Assembly: GCF_001010415.1 (NCBI RefSeq)
Contig: NZ_JPLE01000006.1
Coordinates: 62,001 to 126,000 of the forward strand
Length of the DNA: 64,000 nucleotides
Direction of reading: 5' to 3'
DNA from: Xanthomonas pisi DSM 18956
GTDB lineage: Bacteria > Pseudomonadota > Gammaproteobacteria > Xanthomonadales > Xanthomonadaceae
The notes beneath the pieces were generated by a model that worked only from the letters and a program-made list of their open reading frames with translations, searched no databases and was not told where the DNA came from. A program made the position numbers and the translations under genes. Below, piece by piece: positions 53,364 through 64,000 of this stretch; positions within the stretch are counted from its first letter, which is position 1; each line of letters begins with the position of its first letter.

Positions 53364-55046
53364 TTATTTAGGTGGCGCATCCCGCAGTTCGCGGCGCAGG
53401 ATCTTGCCGACATTGGTTTTCGGCAATTCCTTGCGGAATTCGATCACTCGCGGCTGCTTGTAGCCGGTCAGGTTGGAGCGACAATGCGCTTTCACCTCAT
53501 CGGCGGTGAGGGCAGGGTCCTTCTTCACGATCACGGCCTTGACGATTTCGCCGGACTTTTCGTCCGGCACGCCAACTGCTGCCACTTCCAGCACGCCAGG
53601 CATTTCGGCGATCACGTCCTCGATTTCGTTCGGGTAGACGTTGAAGCCGGACACCAGAATCATGTCCTTCTTGCGGTCGACGATGTAGACGAAGCCGTGC
53701 TCGTCCATTCGCGCGATATCCCCGGTATGTAGCCAGCCGTCGGCATCCATCACCTTGGCGGTTTCCTCGGGCTTCTTCCAATAGCCCTTCATCACCTGCG
53801 GGCCCCTGATGCACAGCTCGCCGATTTCGCCCTGCGGCAGTACGTTGCCGGCGTCGTCCTTGATGCAGGCATCGGTGGACGGAATCGGCAGGCCGATCGC
53901 ACCGTTGTAGTCCTTCAGGTCCATCGGGTTGATGCAGGCCGCCGGCGAGGTTTCGGTCAGGCCGTAGGCCTCGACCAGGGTCAGACCGGTGACTTTCTTC
54001 CAGCGTTCGGCGACCGAGCGTTGCACGGCCATGCCGCCGCCCAGGGTCATCTTGAGCGAGGAAAAATCGATCTGGTCGAAACCGGGCGTGTTGAGCAGGC
54101 CGTTGAACAGCGTGTTGACGCCGGTAAACGCGGTAAAGCGGGTCTTCTTCAACTCCTTGACGAAACCGGGCATGTCGCGCGGATTGCTGATCAGGTGATT
54201 GCAGCCGCCGATCTTCATGAAGACCAGCCCGTTCGCCGTCAGCGCGAAGATGTGATACAGCGGCAGCGCGGTGATGACCACCTCGTTGCCTTCTTCCAGC
54301 TTGCCGGTGCCGGCAAGCCACTGGTGCGCCTGCTGCATGTTGGCGACCAGGTTGCGGTGGGTCAGCATCGCGCCCTTGGCCACGCCGGTGGTGCCGCCGG
54401 TGTACTGCAGAAACGCGATGTCGTCCGGTTCGATCTGCAGCGTCGGCACGCTGTGCTTGCGGCCCAGCGCCAATGCGTCGCGGAAGCGGATCGCGCCGTT
54501 GATGCGGTAGTCGGGCACCAGCTTCTTGACGTATTTGACGACGAAGTTGACCAGCGCCGCCTTGGGAAAGCCGAGCATGTCGCCCAGCCCGGTGGTGATC
54601 ACCTGCTTGACCGGCGTGTCGGCAATGACCTGCTGCACGGTGGTGCCGAAGTTATCGATGACCACCAGCACGCTGGCGCCCGAGTCGATCAGCTGGTGCT
54701 TCAGCTCGCGCGGGGTGTAGAGCGGGTTGACGTTGACCACCGTCAGCCCGGCACGCAGGACGCCGAAGGTGGCGACCGGATACTGCAGGCAGTTGGGCAT
54801 CATCAAGGCGACGCGGTCGCCCTTCTTCAATTGCAGCTCGCCCAGCAAGTAGGCGGCGAATTGCTCGACCAGCTGGTCCGCCTGGCGATAGGTAATGGTC
54901 TTGCCGAAGCTGTGATACGCGGGGCGGTCGGCAAACCGCTTGACCGAGGTGGCGAACACTTCGGCCACCGTACGGAACTGCTCCAGATCGATTTCGGCGG
55001 CGACGCCGGCCGGATAACTTTGCAACCAAGGACGTGCCTGATTCAT
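53364..55046 (-). CDS. rpfB: RpfB, long-chain acyl-CoA ligase (FadD-like)
   Basis: AMP-forming acyl-CoA synthetase of 560 residues. The ATP-binding P-loop is LQYTGGTTGVAKGAMLTHRN, the motif YGLTETSP and the adenylate-binding TGDIARMDEHGFVYIVDRKK with the C-terminal lysine segment PKTNVGKILRRELRD are present. RpfB is linked to DSF turnover and fatty-acid metabolism. The start ATG 55046 has GGAGGGGGG upstream. It is upstream of rpfF on the same strand. Confidence 0.95.
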   Translation of the reverse strand: MNQARPWLQSYPAGVAAEIDLEQFRTVAEVFATSVKRFADRPAYHSFGKTITYRQADQLVEQFAAYLLGELQLKKGDRVALMMPNCLQYPVATFGVLRAGLTVVNVNPLYTPRELKHQLIDSGASVLVVIDNFGTTVQQVIADTPVKQVITTGLGDMLGFPKAALVNFVVKYVKKLVPDYRINGAIRFRDALALGRKHSVPTLQIEPDDIAFLQYTGGTTGVAKGAMLTHRNLVANMQQAHQWLAGTGKLEEGNEVVITALPLYHIFALTANGLVFMKIGGCNHLISNPRDMPGFVKELKKTRFTAFTGVNTLFNGLLNTPGFDQIDFSSLKMTLGGGMAVQRSVAERWKKVTGLTLVEAYGLTETSPAACINPMDLKDYNGAIGLPIPSTDACIKDDAGNVLPQGEIGELCIRGPQVMKGYWKKPEETAKVMDADGWLHTGDIARMDEHGFVYIVDRKKDMILVSGFNVYPNEIEDVIAEMPGVLEVAAVGVPDEKSGEIVKAVIVKKDPALTADEVKAHCRSNLTGYKQPRVIEFRKELPKTNVGKILRRELRDAPPK

Positions 55047-55143
55047 CTGCCCCCCTCCAGGGTGTTCTCGACGTGACGCGGTGTGTTCCACGGCACTTCA
55101 ACACCTGGCAGCATACCGTCATGGATGGAAAAGGCGAAGCGTG

Positions 55144-55593
55144 ATGCACGGCAGCATTCGGCAGTGGAGACGGCTCTGGTGGCTGCTTGTGTGCGGACTG
55201 CTCCTGGCCGCCTGCATGCGTGATGCGCCGGAGCAGCGCCTGCGTGCGACCTTGCAGGACATGCATGCGGCGATCGAAGCGCGCGACATCGGCGATGCGA
55301 TGGCGCCGGTGGCGACTGATTTCGTGGGCGCCAACGGCCTGGACGCGGCCGGTTTGAAACGCTTGATGCAGCTGCAGATGCTGGGCCATCGGCAGATCGG
55401 CGTCACCGTCGGGCCGCTGGACGTGGAGCTGCGCGGGACCACCGCCACGGTGCGCTTCACGGCCATGCTTACCGGCGGCAGCGGCGGCTGGGTGCCCGAG
55501 CAGGCGCAGACCTACCAGGTGACCACCGGCTGGCGGCTGCAGGACGGCGATTGGATGCTGTACCACGCGCAGTGGGAACCTGCGGGGCAGTGA
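55144..55593 (+). CDS. NTF2-like lipoprotein
   Basis: Protein of 149 residues with a lipoprotein signal (WWLLVCGLLLAACMRD, lipobox AAC). The mature part is LRATLQDMHAAIEARDIGDA then AGLKRLMQLQMLGHRQ and a beta-rich C-terminus, similar to SnoaL/NTF2-like folds. It is divergent from rpfB (98 bp apart) and has no known role in DSF signalling. A GTG at 55141 is a possible alternative start. Confidence 0.75.
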   Translation: MHGSIRQWRRLWWLLVCGLLLAACMRDAPEQRLRATLQDMHAAIEARDIGDAMAPVATDFVGANGLDAAGLKRLMQLQMLGHRQIGVTVGPLDVELRGTTATVRFTAMLTGGSGGWVPEQAQTYQVTTGWRLQDGDWMLYHAQWEPAGQ

Positions 55594-55763
55594 GGGGGCC
55601 CTCGGCGCAGCGCACGCCGACCACAACGCCACCACCATGACGGGCGAGCCGCGACATCAGATGACACGGCAGACCGATGCGTTACCGCTCGGCAAGTGTG
55701 CTTAGACGCAGATAGGCAGCGCCATGAAACGCGTTTTAGAGCCCGCGCACCGGACCCATAAAC

Positions 55764-55791
55764 GACATTCCCGCCAATCGGCGGGAATGTC
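55764..55791 (-). terminator. Terminator after acnA
   Basis: Perfect 12-bp stem GACATTCCCGCC / GGCGGGAATGTC with a 4-nt loop, 24 bp after the acnA stop on the minus strand, followed by GTTTATG. It probably ends the acnA transcript, although the T-tract is short. Confidence 0.65.
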
Positions 55792-55814
55792 GGTCACGCG
55801 GAACAGGCCAGGGA

Positions 55815-58583
<2,769 letters not shown>

Positions 58584-58692
58584 GCATCACTCCTATGGCG
58601 TCGAAGGCTTTAGGTAGGGGGCCATTCTGAGCAATTCAGTGTGTACGCACGGTGTGTCCAGGTCGATCTGCCGGCTTGAGTACGATCCCGCA

Positions 58693-58715
58693 AGTACGTA
58701 TCATGCGTGCATACT
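58693..58715 (+). promoter_or_regulatory. Candidate operator of the toxin-antitoxin pair
   Basis: Imperfect palindrome with outer arms AGTACGTAT and GTGCATACT, centred about 27 bp before the antitoxin start. An AbrB-type antitoxin is expected to bind such a site and repress its own operon. Another short palindromic stretch, GTGTGTACGCAC, lies upstream at about 58639. Confidence 0.4.
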
Positions 58716-58730
58716 TTCTGGAGCATGCTC

Positions 58731-58979
58731 ATGGAAGCCACCGTTGCCGAACGCGGACAGATCACGCTGCCCAAGGCCGTGCGCGATGCCCTGGGCCTGA
58801 CCAAGGGCACCACCCTCAAGATCGAACTCGATGGTGGCCGCATCATCTTGCGCAAAGATGTCAGCGAGGCGCTGCGCAAGGTGCGCGGCAAGTTCAAGCT
58901 GGTCGATGGCCTGACCAGCACCGACGAGGCCATGCGCGCCATTCGCGGCCGCGCGCCCGGAGATCCGTTCGACCCATGA
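58731..58979 (+). CDS. AbrB/MazE-type antitoxin
   Basis: Swapped-hairpin DNA-binding protein of 82 residues. The core [20 protein letters not shown] followed by [19 protein letters not shown] is characteristic of SpoVT/AbrB and VapB-type antitoxins. ATG 58731 is preferred because GGAG lies about 7 nt upstream, although ATG 58725 is in frame. It overlaps the toxin gene by ATGA and presumably neutralises the toxin and represses the operon. Confidence 0.88.
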   Translation: MEATVAERGQITLPKAVRDALGLTKGTTLKIELDGGRIILRKDVSEALRKVRGKFKLVDGLTSTDEAMRAIRGRAPGDPFDP

Positions 58980-59386
58980 TCGCCCTGGATTCCTCGGTGT
59001 TGCTGGACATCCTCATCGGCGACCCGGTGTATGGCGAGGTGTCGGAGATCTGCATCGGCGATGCGCTGGCGCGCGACGAAGTGGTGGTCTGCGATGCGGT
59101 GGTGGCCGAGGTGCTGGCCATGCTCGACACCCAGGTCGACCTGATGGAAACCCTAGCCTCGATCGGGGTGCGTTACGAAGCCACCCAGGAAGCGGCGGCG
59201 GTGCGCGCCGGCCATATGAACAAGCGCTTCCGCGCGCGCGGCGGCAAACGCGAGCGGGTGGTGGCCGATTTCCTGATCGGCGCCCACGCGATGCTCCAGT
59301 GCGATGGGTTGATCACCCGCGACGAGGGCTTCTTCCGCGACTACTTCAAGGGCTTGAAGATCACCGTCCCCAAGCCCGTTGCCTGA
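58976..59386 (+). CDS. PIN-domain toxin (VapC-like)
   Basis: Protein of 136 residues. The PIN fold shows the first acidic residue Asp5 in [10 protein letters not shown], a mid-domain Glu in [11 protein letters not shown], and Asp residues in [11 protein letters not shown] and [12 protein letters not shown], which make the metal site of a ribonuclease. Characterised VapC proteins cut tRNA or rRNA. The target here is unknown. Translational coupling to the antitoxin is visible as ATGA. It lies 65 bp before acnB on the same strand. Confidence 0.88.
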   Translation: MIALDSSVLLDILIGDPVYGEVSEICIGDALARDEVVVCDAVVAEVLAMLDTQVDLMETLASIGVRYEATQEAAAVRAGHMNKRFRARGGKRERVVADFLIGAHAMLQCDGLITRDEGFFRDYFKGLKITVPKPVA

Positions 59387-59451
59387 TCCACGTCTTCCGA
59401 TCCACGCCTGACCTTTTACACATTCACTGCTGTCCTTTTTGGAGAACCCGC

Positions 59452-62043
59452 ATGTTGGAAGCCTATCGCCACCACGTTGCAGAGCGCGCCGCGCTCGGTA
59501 TCCCGCCGCTGCCGCTGACCGCGCAGCAGACCGCCGAGGTCATCGAGCTGTTGAAGGCTCCGCCGGCGGGCGAAGAAGAATTCCTGGTCGAGCTGCTCAG
59601 CCAGCGCGTGCCGGCCGGCGTCGACGACGCCGCCAAGGTCAAGGCCTCGTACCTGGCCGCTGTCGCCTTTGGCACCGAAAAAACCGCACTGATCAGCCCC
59701 ACGCGTGCGACCGAGCTGCTGGGCACCATGCTGGGCGGCTACAACATCCAGCCGCTGATCGACCTGCTGGACAACGCCGAGCTGGGCGCCACCGCCGCCG
59801 AAGCGCTCAAGCACACCTTGCTGGTGTTCGACGCCTTCCACGACGTGCAGGAAAAGGCCGAAGCCGGTAACGCGCACGCCAAGTCCGTGCTGCAGAGCTG
59901 GGCCGATGCCGAGTGGTTCACCAGCAAGCCGGAGGTGCCGCAGAGCATGACCGTCACCGTGTTCAAGGTGCCGGGCGAGACCAATACCGACGACCTGTCG
60001 CCGGCTCCGGATGCCACCACCCGCCCGGATATCCCGCTGCACGCGCTGGCGATGCTGAAGAACAAGCGCGACGGCGCGGCGTTCGAGCCGGAAGAAGACG
60101 GCAAGCGCGGCCCGATCCAGGCCATTGCCGATCTCAAGGACAAGGGCCACCTGGTCGCCTATGTGGGCGATGTGGTCGGTACCGGTTCTTCGCGCAAGTC
60201 GGCCACCAACTCGGTGCTGTGGTGGACCGGCGAAGACATTCCGTTCATTCCGAACAAGCGCTTCGGCGGCGTGTGCCTGGGCAGCAAGATCGCCCCGATC
60301 TTCTACAACACGATGGAAGACGCCGGCGCCTTGCCGATCGAGCTGGACGTATCGCAGATGGAGCACGGCGATGTGGTCGAGCTGCGTCCGTACGACGGCA
60401 AGGCGCTGAAGAACGGGCAGGTGATCGCCGAGTTCGCGATGAAGTCGGACGTGCTGTTCGACGAAGTGCGCGCCGGTGGCCGCATTCCGTTGATCGTCGG
60501 CCGCGGCCTGACCGCCAAGGCGCGCGAGTTCCTGGGCCTGCCGGCCTCGGATCTGTTCCGCCTGCCGATGGACCCGCCGGACACCGGCAAGGGCTTCTCG
60601 CTGGCGCAGAAGATGGTCGGCCGCGCCTGCGGCCTGCCGGAAGGCCAGGGCATGCGCCCGGGCACCTATTGCGAGCCGAAGATGACCTCGGTGGGCTCGC
60701 AGGACACCACCGGCCCGATGACCCGCGACGAGCTCAAGGACCTGGCCTGCCTGGGCTTCTCGGCCGATCTGGTGATGCAGTCGTTCTGCCACACCGCCGC
60801 CTACCCGAAGCCGGTCGACGTCAAGACCCATCACACCTTGCCGGAGTTCATCTCCACCCGTGGCGGCGTGTCGCTGCGTCCGGGCGATGGCGTGATCCAC
60901 AGCTGGCTCAATCGCATGCTGCTGCCCGATACCGTGGGCACCGGCGGCGACTCGCATACCCGTTTCCCGATCGGGATTTCGTTCCCGGCCGGCTCCGGTC
61001 TGGTGGCCTTCGCGGCCGCCACCGGCGTGATGCCGCTGGACATGCCCGAGAGCGTGCTGGTGCGCTTCAAGGGCGAAATGCAGCCGGGCGTGACCTTGCG
61101 TGACCTGGTCAACGCGATCCCGCTGTACGCGATCAAGGACGGTCTGCTGACCGTGGCCAAGCAGGGCAAGAAGAACATCTTCTCCGGCCGCATCCTGGAA
61201 ATCGAAGGCTTGCCGAACCTGAAGGTGGAGCAGGCGTTCGAACTGTCCGACGCCTCGGCCGAGCGTTCGGCGGCCGGTTGCACCGTGCACCTGGACAAGG
61301 CGCCGATCATCGAATACCTGACCAGCAACATCACCCTGCTGCGCTGGATGATCGCCGAAGGCTACGCCGATGCGCGCACCCTGGGCCGCCGCATCAAGAA
61401 GATGGAAGAGTGGCTGGCCGATCCGCAGCTGCTGCAGCCCGATGCCGACGCCGAGTACGCCGCCGTCATCGAGATCGACCTGGCCGACATCCACGAGCCG
61501 ATCGTGGCGTGCCCGAACGATCCGGACGACGTCAAGACGCTGTCCGAGGTCGCCGGTGCGGCGATCGACGAAGTGTTCATCGGTTCGTGCATGACCAACA
61601 TCGGGCACTTCCGTGCCGCTGCCAAGTTGCTGGAAGGCAAGCGCGATATCCCGACCCGTCTGTGGGTGGCGCCGCCGACCAAGATGGACGCCTCCGAGCT
61701 GACCAAGGAAGGCCATTACGGCACCTTCGGCGCGGCCGGTGCACGCATGGAAATGCCGGGCTGCTCGCTGTGCATGGGCAACCAGGCGCAGGCACGCGAG
61801 GGCGCCACGGTGTTCTCCACCTCCACGCGTAACTTCCCCAACCGCCTGGGTCGCAATACCAATGTGTACCTGGGTTCGGCGGAACTGGCGGCGATCTGCT
61901 CGCGTCTGGGCCGCATTCCGACCAAGGACGAGTACATGGCCGATGTGGGCGTGATCAAGACCAGTGGCGATCAGATCTACCGCTACATGAACTTCGATCG
62001 GATCCAGGAATACCAGGACGTGGCGGATACCGTCGCGGCCTGA
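59452..62043 (+). CDS. acnB: Aconitate hydratase B
   Basis: Main aconitase of the citric acid cycle, 863 residues. AcnB differs from AcnA in domain order, with a HEAT-like N-terminus (about 1-160) followed by the swivel domain [15 protein letters not shown]. The cluster cysteines are in [10 protein letters not shown] and [15 protein letters not shown] lies before ATG 59452. A strong terminator follows. AcnB can also bind mRNA in characterised species. Confidence 0.97.
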   Translation: MLEAYRHHVAERAALGIPPLPLTAQQTAEVIELLKAPPAGEEEFLVELLSQRVPAGVDDAAKVKASYLAAVAFGTEKTALISPTRATELLGTMLGGYNIQPLIDLLDNAELGATAAEALKHTLLVFDAFHDVQEKAEAGNAHAKSVLQSWADAEWFTSKPEVPQSMTVTVFKVPGETNTDDLSPAPDATTRPDIPLHALAMLKNKRDGAAFEPEEDGKRGPIQAIADLKDKGHLVAYVGDVVGTGSSRKSATNSVLWWTGEDIPFIPNKRFGGVCLGSKIAPIFYNTMEDAGALPIELDVSQMEHGDVVELRPYDGKALKNGQVIAEFAMKSDVLFDEVRAGGRIPLIVGRGLTAKAREFLGLPASDLFRLPMDPPDTGKGFSLAQKMVGRACGLPEGQGMRPGTYCEPKMTSVGSQDTTGPMTRDELKDLACLGFSADLVMQSFCHTAAYPKPVDVKTHHTLPEFISTRGGVSLRPGDGVIHSWLNRMLLPDTVGTGGDSHTRFPIGISFPAGSGLVAFAAATGVMPLDMPESVLVRFKGEMQPGVTLRDLVNAIPLYAIKDGLLTVAKQGKKNIFSGRILEIEGLPNLKVEQAFELSDASAERSAAGCTVHLDKAPIIEYLTSNITLLRWMIAEGYADARTLGRRIKKMEEWLADPQLLQPDADAEYAAVIEIDLADIHEPIVACPNDPDDVKTLSEVAGAAIDEVFIGSCMTNIGHFRAAAKLLEGKRDIPTRLWVAPPTKMDASELTKEGHYGTFGAAGARMEMPGCSLCMGNQAQAREGATVFSTSTRNFPNRLGRNTNVYLGSAELAAICSRLGRIPTKDEYMADVGVIKTSGDQIYRYMNFDRIQEYQDVADTVAA

Positions 62044-62069
62044 TCCGGCGGGATCGGATGGACCTCGAA

Positions 62070-62095
62070 ACGCCCGGTACTGCCGGGCGTTTTTC
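62070..62095 (+). terminator. Rho-independent terminator after acnB
   Basis: GC-rich 8-bp stem ACGCCCGG / CCGGGCGT with a 5-nt loop followed by TTTTT, 27 bp after the acnB stop. A canonical intrinsic terminator. Confidence 0.93.
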
Positions 62096-62128
62096 GTTTA
62101 TCAGGCCATGACTTCGTCGCATTTTTGG

Positions 62129-62144
62129 TGTGATGGGCGTCAAA
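62129..62144 (+). promoter_or_regulatory. Candidate CRP/Clp-like site before the alpha/beta hydrolase
   Basis: TGTGA-N6-TCAAA, one mismatch from the CRP half-site pair TGTGA-N6-TCACA. Xanthomonas Clp recognises CRP-like sites and responds to cyclic di-GMP, which the DSF system controls. It lies in an unusually AT-rich stretch (62100-62180), 82 bp before the ATG at 62226. Suggestive only. Confidence 0.3.
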
Positions 62145-62225
62145 ACAAATCGCAGTTAAATCACTTGTCGCGCTGCAACAATTTTCTGAAGTGGAGAGGT
62201 CTAGAGTTCCGCCGCCCTCCCATTT

Positions 62226-63053
62226 ATGTCGATGCCGATGCCCTCTTGCACGATCGCAGGTCACACACTCCACTACACGCAGCACGGTCAAGGGTTTCCG
62301 ATTCTGCTCGGCCACAGCTATCTGTGGGACGCAGCGATGTGGGAGCCGCAGATCCAGGCGCTTTCGCAGCACTACCAGGTGATCGTTCCGGAGCTGTGGG
62401 GGCACGGGCAATCGGGCGCACTGCCGCAAGGCACGCAGGGAATCGACGATCTTGCCCGGCAGATGCTTGGCCTGCTGGACGCGCTGGAGCTGCCGCAGTG
62501 CGCGGTGGTGGGCCTGTCGGTGGGTGGCATGTGGGGCGCCGAACTCGCCCTGATGGCGCCGGAGCGCGTGCGTAGCCTGGTGTTGATGGATACCTTCCTG
62601 GGTGCGGAGCCGCAGGCCACGCGTACGCGCTACTTTGGGATGCTGGATGCGATCGAGGCGGCGGGGCAGGTGACGCCCGCGCTGATCGAAGCGATCGTGC
62701 CGATCTTCTTCCGCCCCGGCATCGATCTGACCTCGGCGCTGCCGGCTGCGTTCGCGCAGCGCCTGGCGGCGATGACGGCCGAGCAGCTGCGCACGTCGAT
62801 CGTGCCGCTGGGCCGGTTGGTCTTCGGCCGTGCCGACCGGCTGGATGCGATGTCTGCGCTGGATCCTGCCACTACCTTCCTGCTCGGTGGCGACGCAGAT
62901 GTTGCGCGGCCGCCGGAAGAGGTGTGGATGATGGCCGAGGCGATCTGCTGCGATTACGAGCTGGTGCCCGATGCCGGGCATATCGCATCGCTGGAGAATC
63001 CGGCGTTCGTCAATGCGCAGTTGCTCGGGTGGTTCAAACGCACCTTGTCGTGA
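62226..63053 (+). CDS. Alpha/beta-hydrolase
   Basis: Protein of 275 residues with the classic fold. The nucleophile elbow is VVGLSVGGMWG (Ser in GLSVGG), the early oxyanion-side segment is ILLGHSYLWD, the acid is probably Asp in LLGGDADVARP, and the catalytic His is in VPDAGHIASLENP. It has no signal peptide and is probably cytoplasmic. It could be an esterase or a hydrolase of the 3-oxoadipate enol-lactonase type, but no pathway context settles this. Single gene with a candidate CRP-like site upstream. Confidence 0.85.
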   Translation: MSMPMPSCTIAGHTLHYTQHGQGFPILLGHSYLWDAAMWEPQIQALSQHYQVIVPELWGHGQSGALPQGTQGIDDLARQMLGLLDALELPQCAVVGLSVGGMWGAELALMAPERVRSLVLMDTFLGAEPQATRTRYFGMLDAIEAAGQVTPALIEAIVPIFFRPGIDLTSALPAAFAQRLAAMTAEQLRTSIVPLGRLVFGRADRLDAMSALDPATTFLLGGDADVARPPEEVWMMAEAICCDYELVPDAGHIASLENPAFVNAQLLGWFKRTLS

Positions 63054-63161
63054 GGGCGCAGCGGGGAGGGCGCGCGCGGGATGACGTGCGTGCCTGGACC
63101 GCCAGGCCATTGCCGATGGGCTGAGATGGCTTGCAGCTGGTTCCCGTCTCCCGGCTGCTTT

Positions 63162-63760
63162 CCTTCTCCCGCCGGGAGAAGGTGCCCGTAGGGCGGATGA
63201 GGGTACGGGCGCTGCAGGATGTCTGGGCGGCCGTACCCTCACCCCAACCCCTCTCCCGGGGGGAGAGGGGCTGAGAGGTGCTGCGATCGTCTGTCGCTGC
63301 GTCGTTACGTTTGCGCGCCCAGCCAGGCTTCCAGTGCCGGCAGCTGCCTTCCTTCAGTGCCAGTAGCTGCTTCCTTCTCCCGCCGGGAGAAGGTGCCCGT
63401 AGGGCGGATGAGGGTACGGGCGCTGCAGGATGTGTGGCCGTACCCTCACCCCAACCCCTCTCCCGGGGGAGAGGGGCTTGGAGGTGCTGCGATCGTCTGG
63501 TCGCTGTGTCGTTGCGTCTTCGCGCCCAGCCAGGCTTCCAGTGCCGGCAGCTGCCTTCCTTCAGTGCCCCTAGCTGCTTTCCTTCTCCCGCCGGGAGAAG
63601 GTGCCCGCAGGGCGGATGAGGGTACGTGCGCTGCAGCGGGTGCGGATGGCCGTCCCTTCACCCCACCCCCTCTCCCGGAGGGAGAGGGGCTGAGAGGTAC
63701 TGCGATCGTCTGGATGCTGCGTCGCTACGGTTGCGCGCCCAGCCAGGCTTCCAGTGCCGG
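63162..63760. repeat. Three-copy tandem repeat of about 210 bp carrying EAL-gene tail copies
   Basis: Units start at 63162, 63373 and 63581 (CCTTCTCCC each), period 208-211 bp. Each unit holds the palindrome CCTTCTCCCG/CCGGGAGAAGG, GGGCGGATGAGGGTACG, then CCCCTCTCCCGG/GAGAGGGGC, and then GCGCCCAGCCAGGCTTCCAG. The last block is the 3' end of the EAL gene: copies at about 63305-63340 and 63512-63547 duplicate the native end at 63725-63760. The region 63054-63724 has no other gene. Confidence 0.85.
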
Positions 63761-64000
63761 GGCCGGGAGGGGACGCGAGAACAGGTAGCCCTGCAGGACT
63801 TCGCAGCCCAGGTCGGCCAGGAACAGGCGTTGAGCTTCGTTTTCCACGCCTTCGGCGACGACGTGCTTGCGCAGGTGCTCGCCGATGCGCAGCACCGAAG
63901 TGGTGAGGGCGCGCGCGTCTTCGCTGTGTTCGATATCGCGGACGAAGCTCATGTCCAGCTTGAGTTCGTCGATCGGCAGGCGGTGCAGATGGCTCAGGCT
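63725..64000 (-). CDS. EAL-domain cyclic-di-GMP phosphodiesterase, C-terminal part (partial)
   Basis: The last 91 codons of an EAL gene that continues past the window end at 64000. The visible part has LHRLPIDELKLDMSFVRDI, HVVAEGVENEAQ and GCEVLQGYLFSRPL, which are the late EAL motifs with the catalytic Asp and Glu and the QGYLFSRP loop. N-terminal domains lie outside. The final codons (PALEAWLGAQP then stop) are copied in the tandem repeat to its left. It may act in the same c-di-GMP network as RpfG. Confidence 0.92.
   Translation of the reverse strand, partial: SLSHLHRLPIDELKLDMSFVRDIEHSEDARALTTSVLRIGEHLRKHVVAEGVENEAQRLFLADLGCEVLQGYLFSRPLPAPALEAWLGAQP

Noticed and set aside
59416-61716. 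Long antisense open frame opposite acnB
   Set aside because: Same codon-phase artefact; no recognisable motifs.
63162-63760. CRISPR array
   Set aside because: The repeats are about 210 bp, nearly continuous, and lack short unique spacers and cas genes.

Overview
This 64 kb window is chromosomal DNA of a plant-associated gammaproteobacterium, almost certainly a Xanthomonas. The evidence is high GC, the complete rpf (regulation of pathogenicity factors) cluster with DSF quorum-sensing genes, two aconitases beside that cluster, a fused bifunctional hisB, and the short inverted repeats typical of xanthomonads. rpfG and rpfC lie 2 nt apart with no rpfH between them, which argues against X. campestris pv. 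campestris and for the citri/euvesicatoria/oryzae side of the genus. No prophage, insertion sequence, rRNA, tRNA or CRISPR array was seen. Most of the window is dense, conserved core genome.

Layout: (1) 1-7233, tail of a TrpR/YerC-like gene and then hisG-D-C-B-H-A-F-IE, a complete histidine pathway in one tightly overlapping operon. (2) 7234-10980, REP-like repeats, a secreted calcineurin-like phosphoesterase, and a lipoprotein with a caspase-fold C13 peptidase domain. (3) 10981-16006, methionine-salvage genes mtnC, mtnD, mtnB and two paralogous APC amino-acid permeases. (4) 16183-22084, a Nudix hydrolase, a degenerate tandem repeat, divergent serA and a D-2-hydroxyglutarate-dehydrogenase-like flavoprotein, then a DUF2388 protein and a large secreted Lnb/DUF4105-type protein. 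(5) 22436-27361, small lipoproteins, an EF-P-like factor, an SDR dehydrogenase, and two late leucine-catabolism genes (HMG-CoA lyase, methylglutaconyl-CoA hydratase). (6) 27478-30399, feoA-feoB plus a small membrane protein with a CxxCxxC tail, preceded by a Fur-like site. (7) 30632-41767, an aminotransferase, a MOSC protein, dapB, then carA, a small membrane gene, carB, greA, rpfE and recJ. (8) 42121-55046, a DUF1176 protein, an acyltransferase, rpfD (LytTR), prfB with its programmed +1 frameshift, lysS, rpfG, rpfC and convergent rpfF and rpfB. (9) 55144-64000, a lipoprotein, acnA (rpfA), a VapBC-like toxin-antitoxin pair, acnB, an alpha/beta hydrolase, a three-copy tandem repeat, and the 3' end of an EAL-domain gene.

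How the genes work together: RpfF makes the DSF fatty-acid signal, RpfB is an acyl-CoA ligase linked to DSF and fatty-acid turnover, RpfC is the hybrid sensor kinase, and RpfG is the HD-GYP cyclic-di-GMP phosphodiesterase output. RpfD and the aconitase RpfA lie in the same neighbourhood. The his, car, mtn, feo and leucine-degradation genes are housekeeping modules with translational coupling (many ATGA overlaps).

Most unusual items: the triplicated repeat that carries copies of the tail of the EAL gene, the C13 lipoprotein, the HExxH motif in front of the Lnb-type domain, the gene inside carAB, the toxin-antitoxin pair between the two aconitases, and the FeoB-linked CxxCxxC membrane protein. 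I did not find a clearly new multi-gene defence or mobile system.
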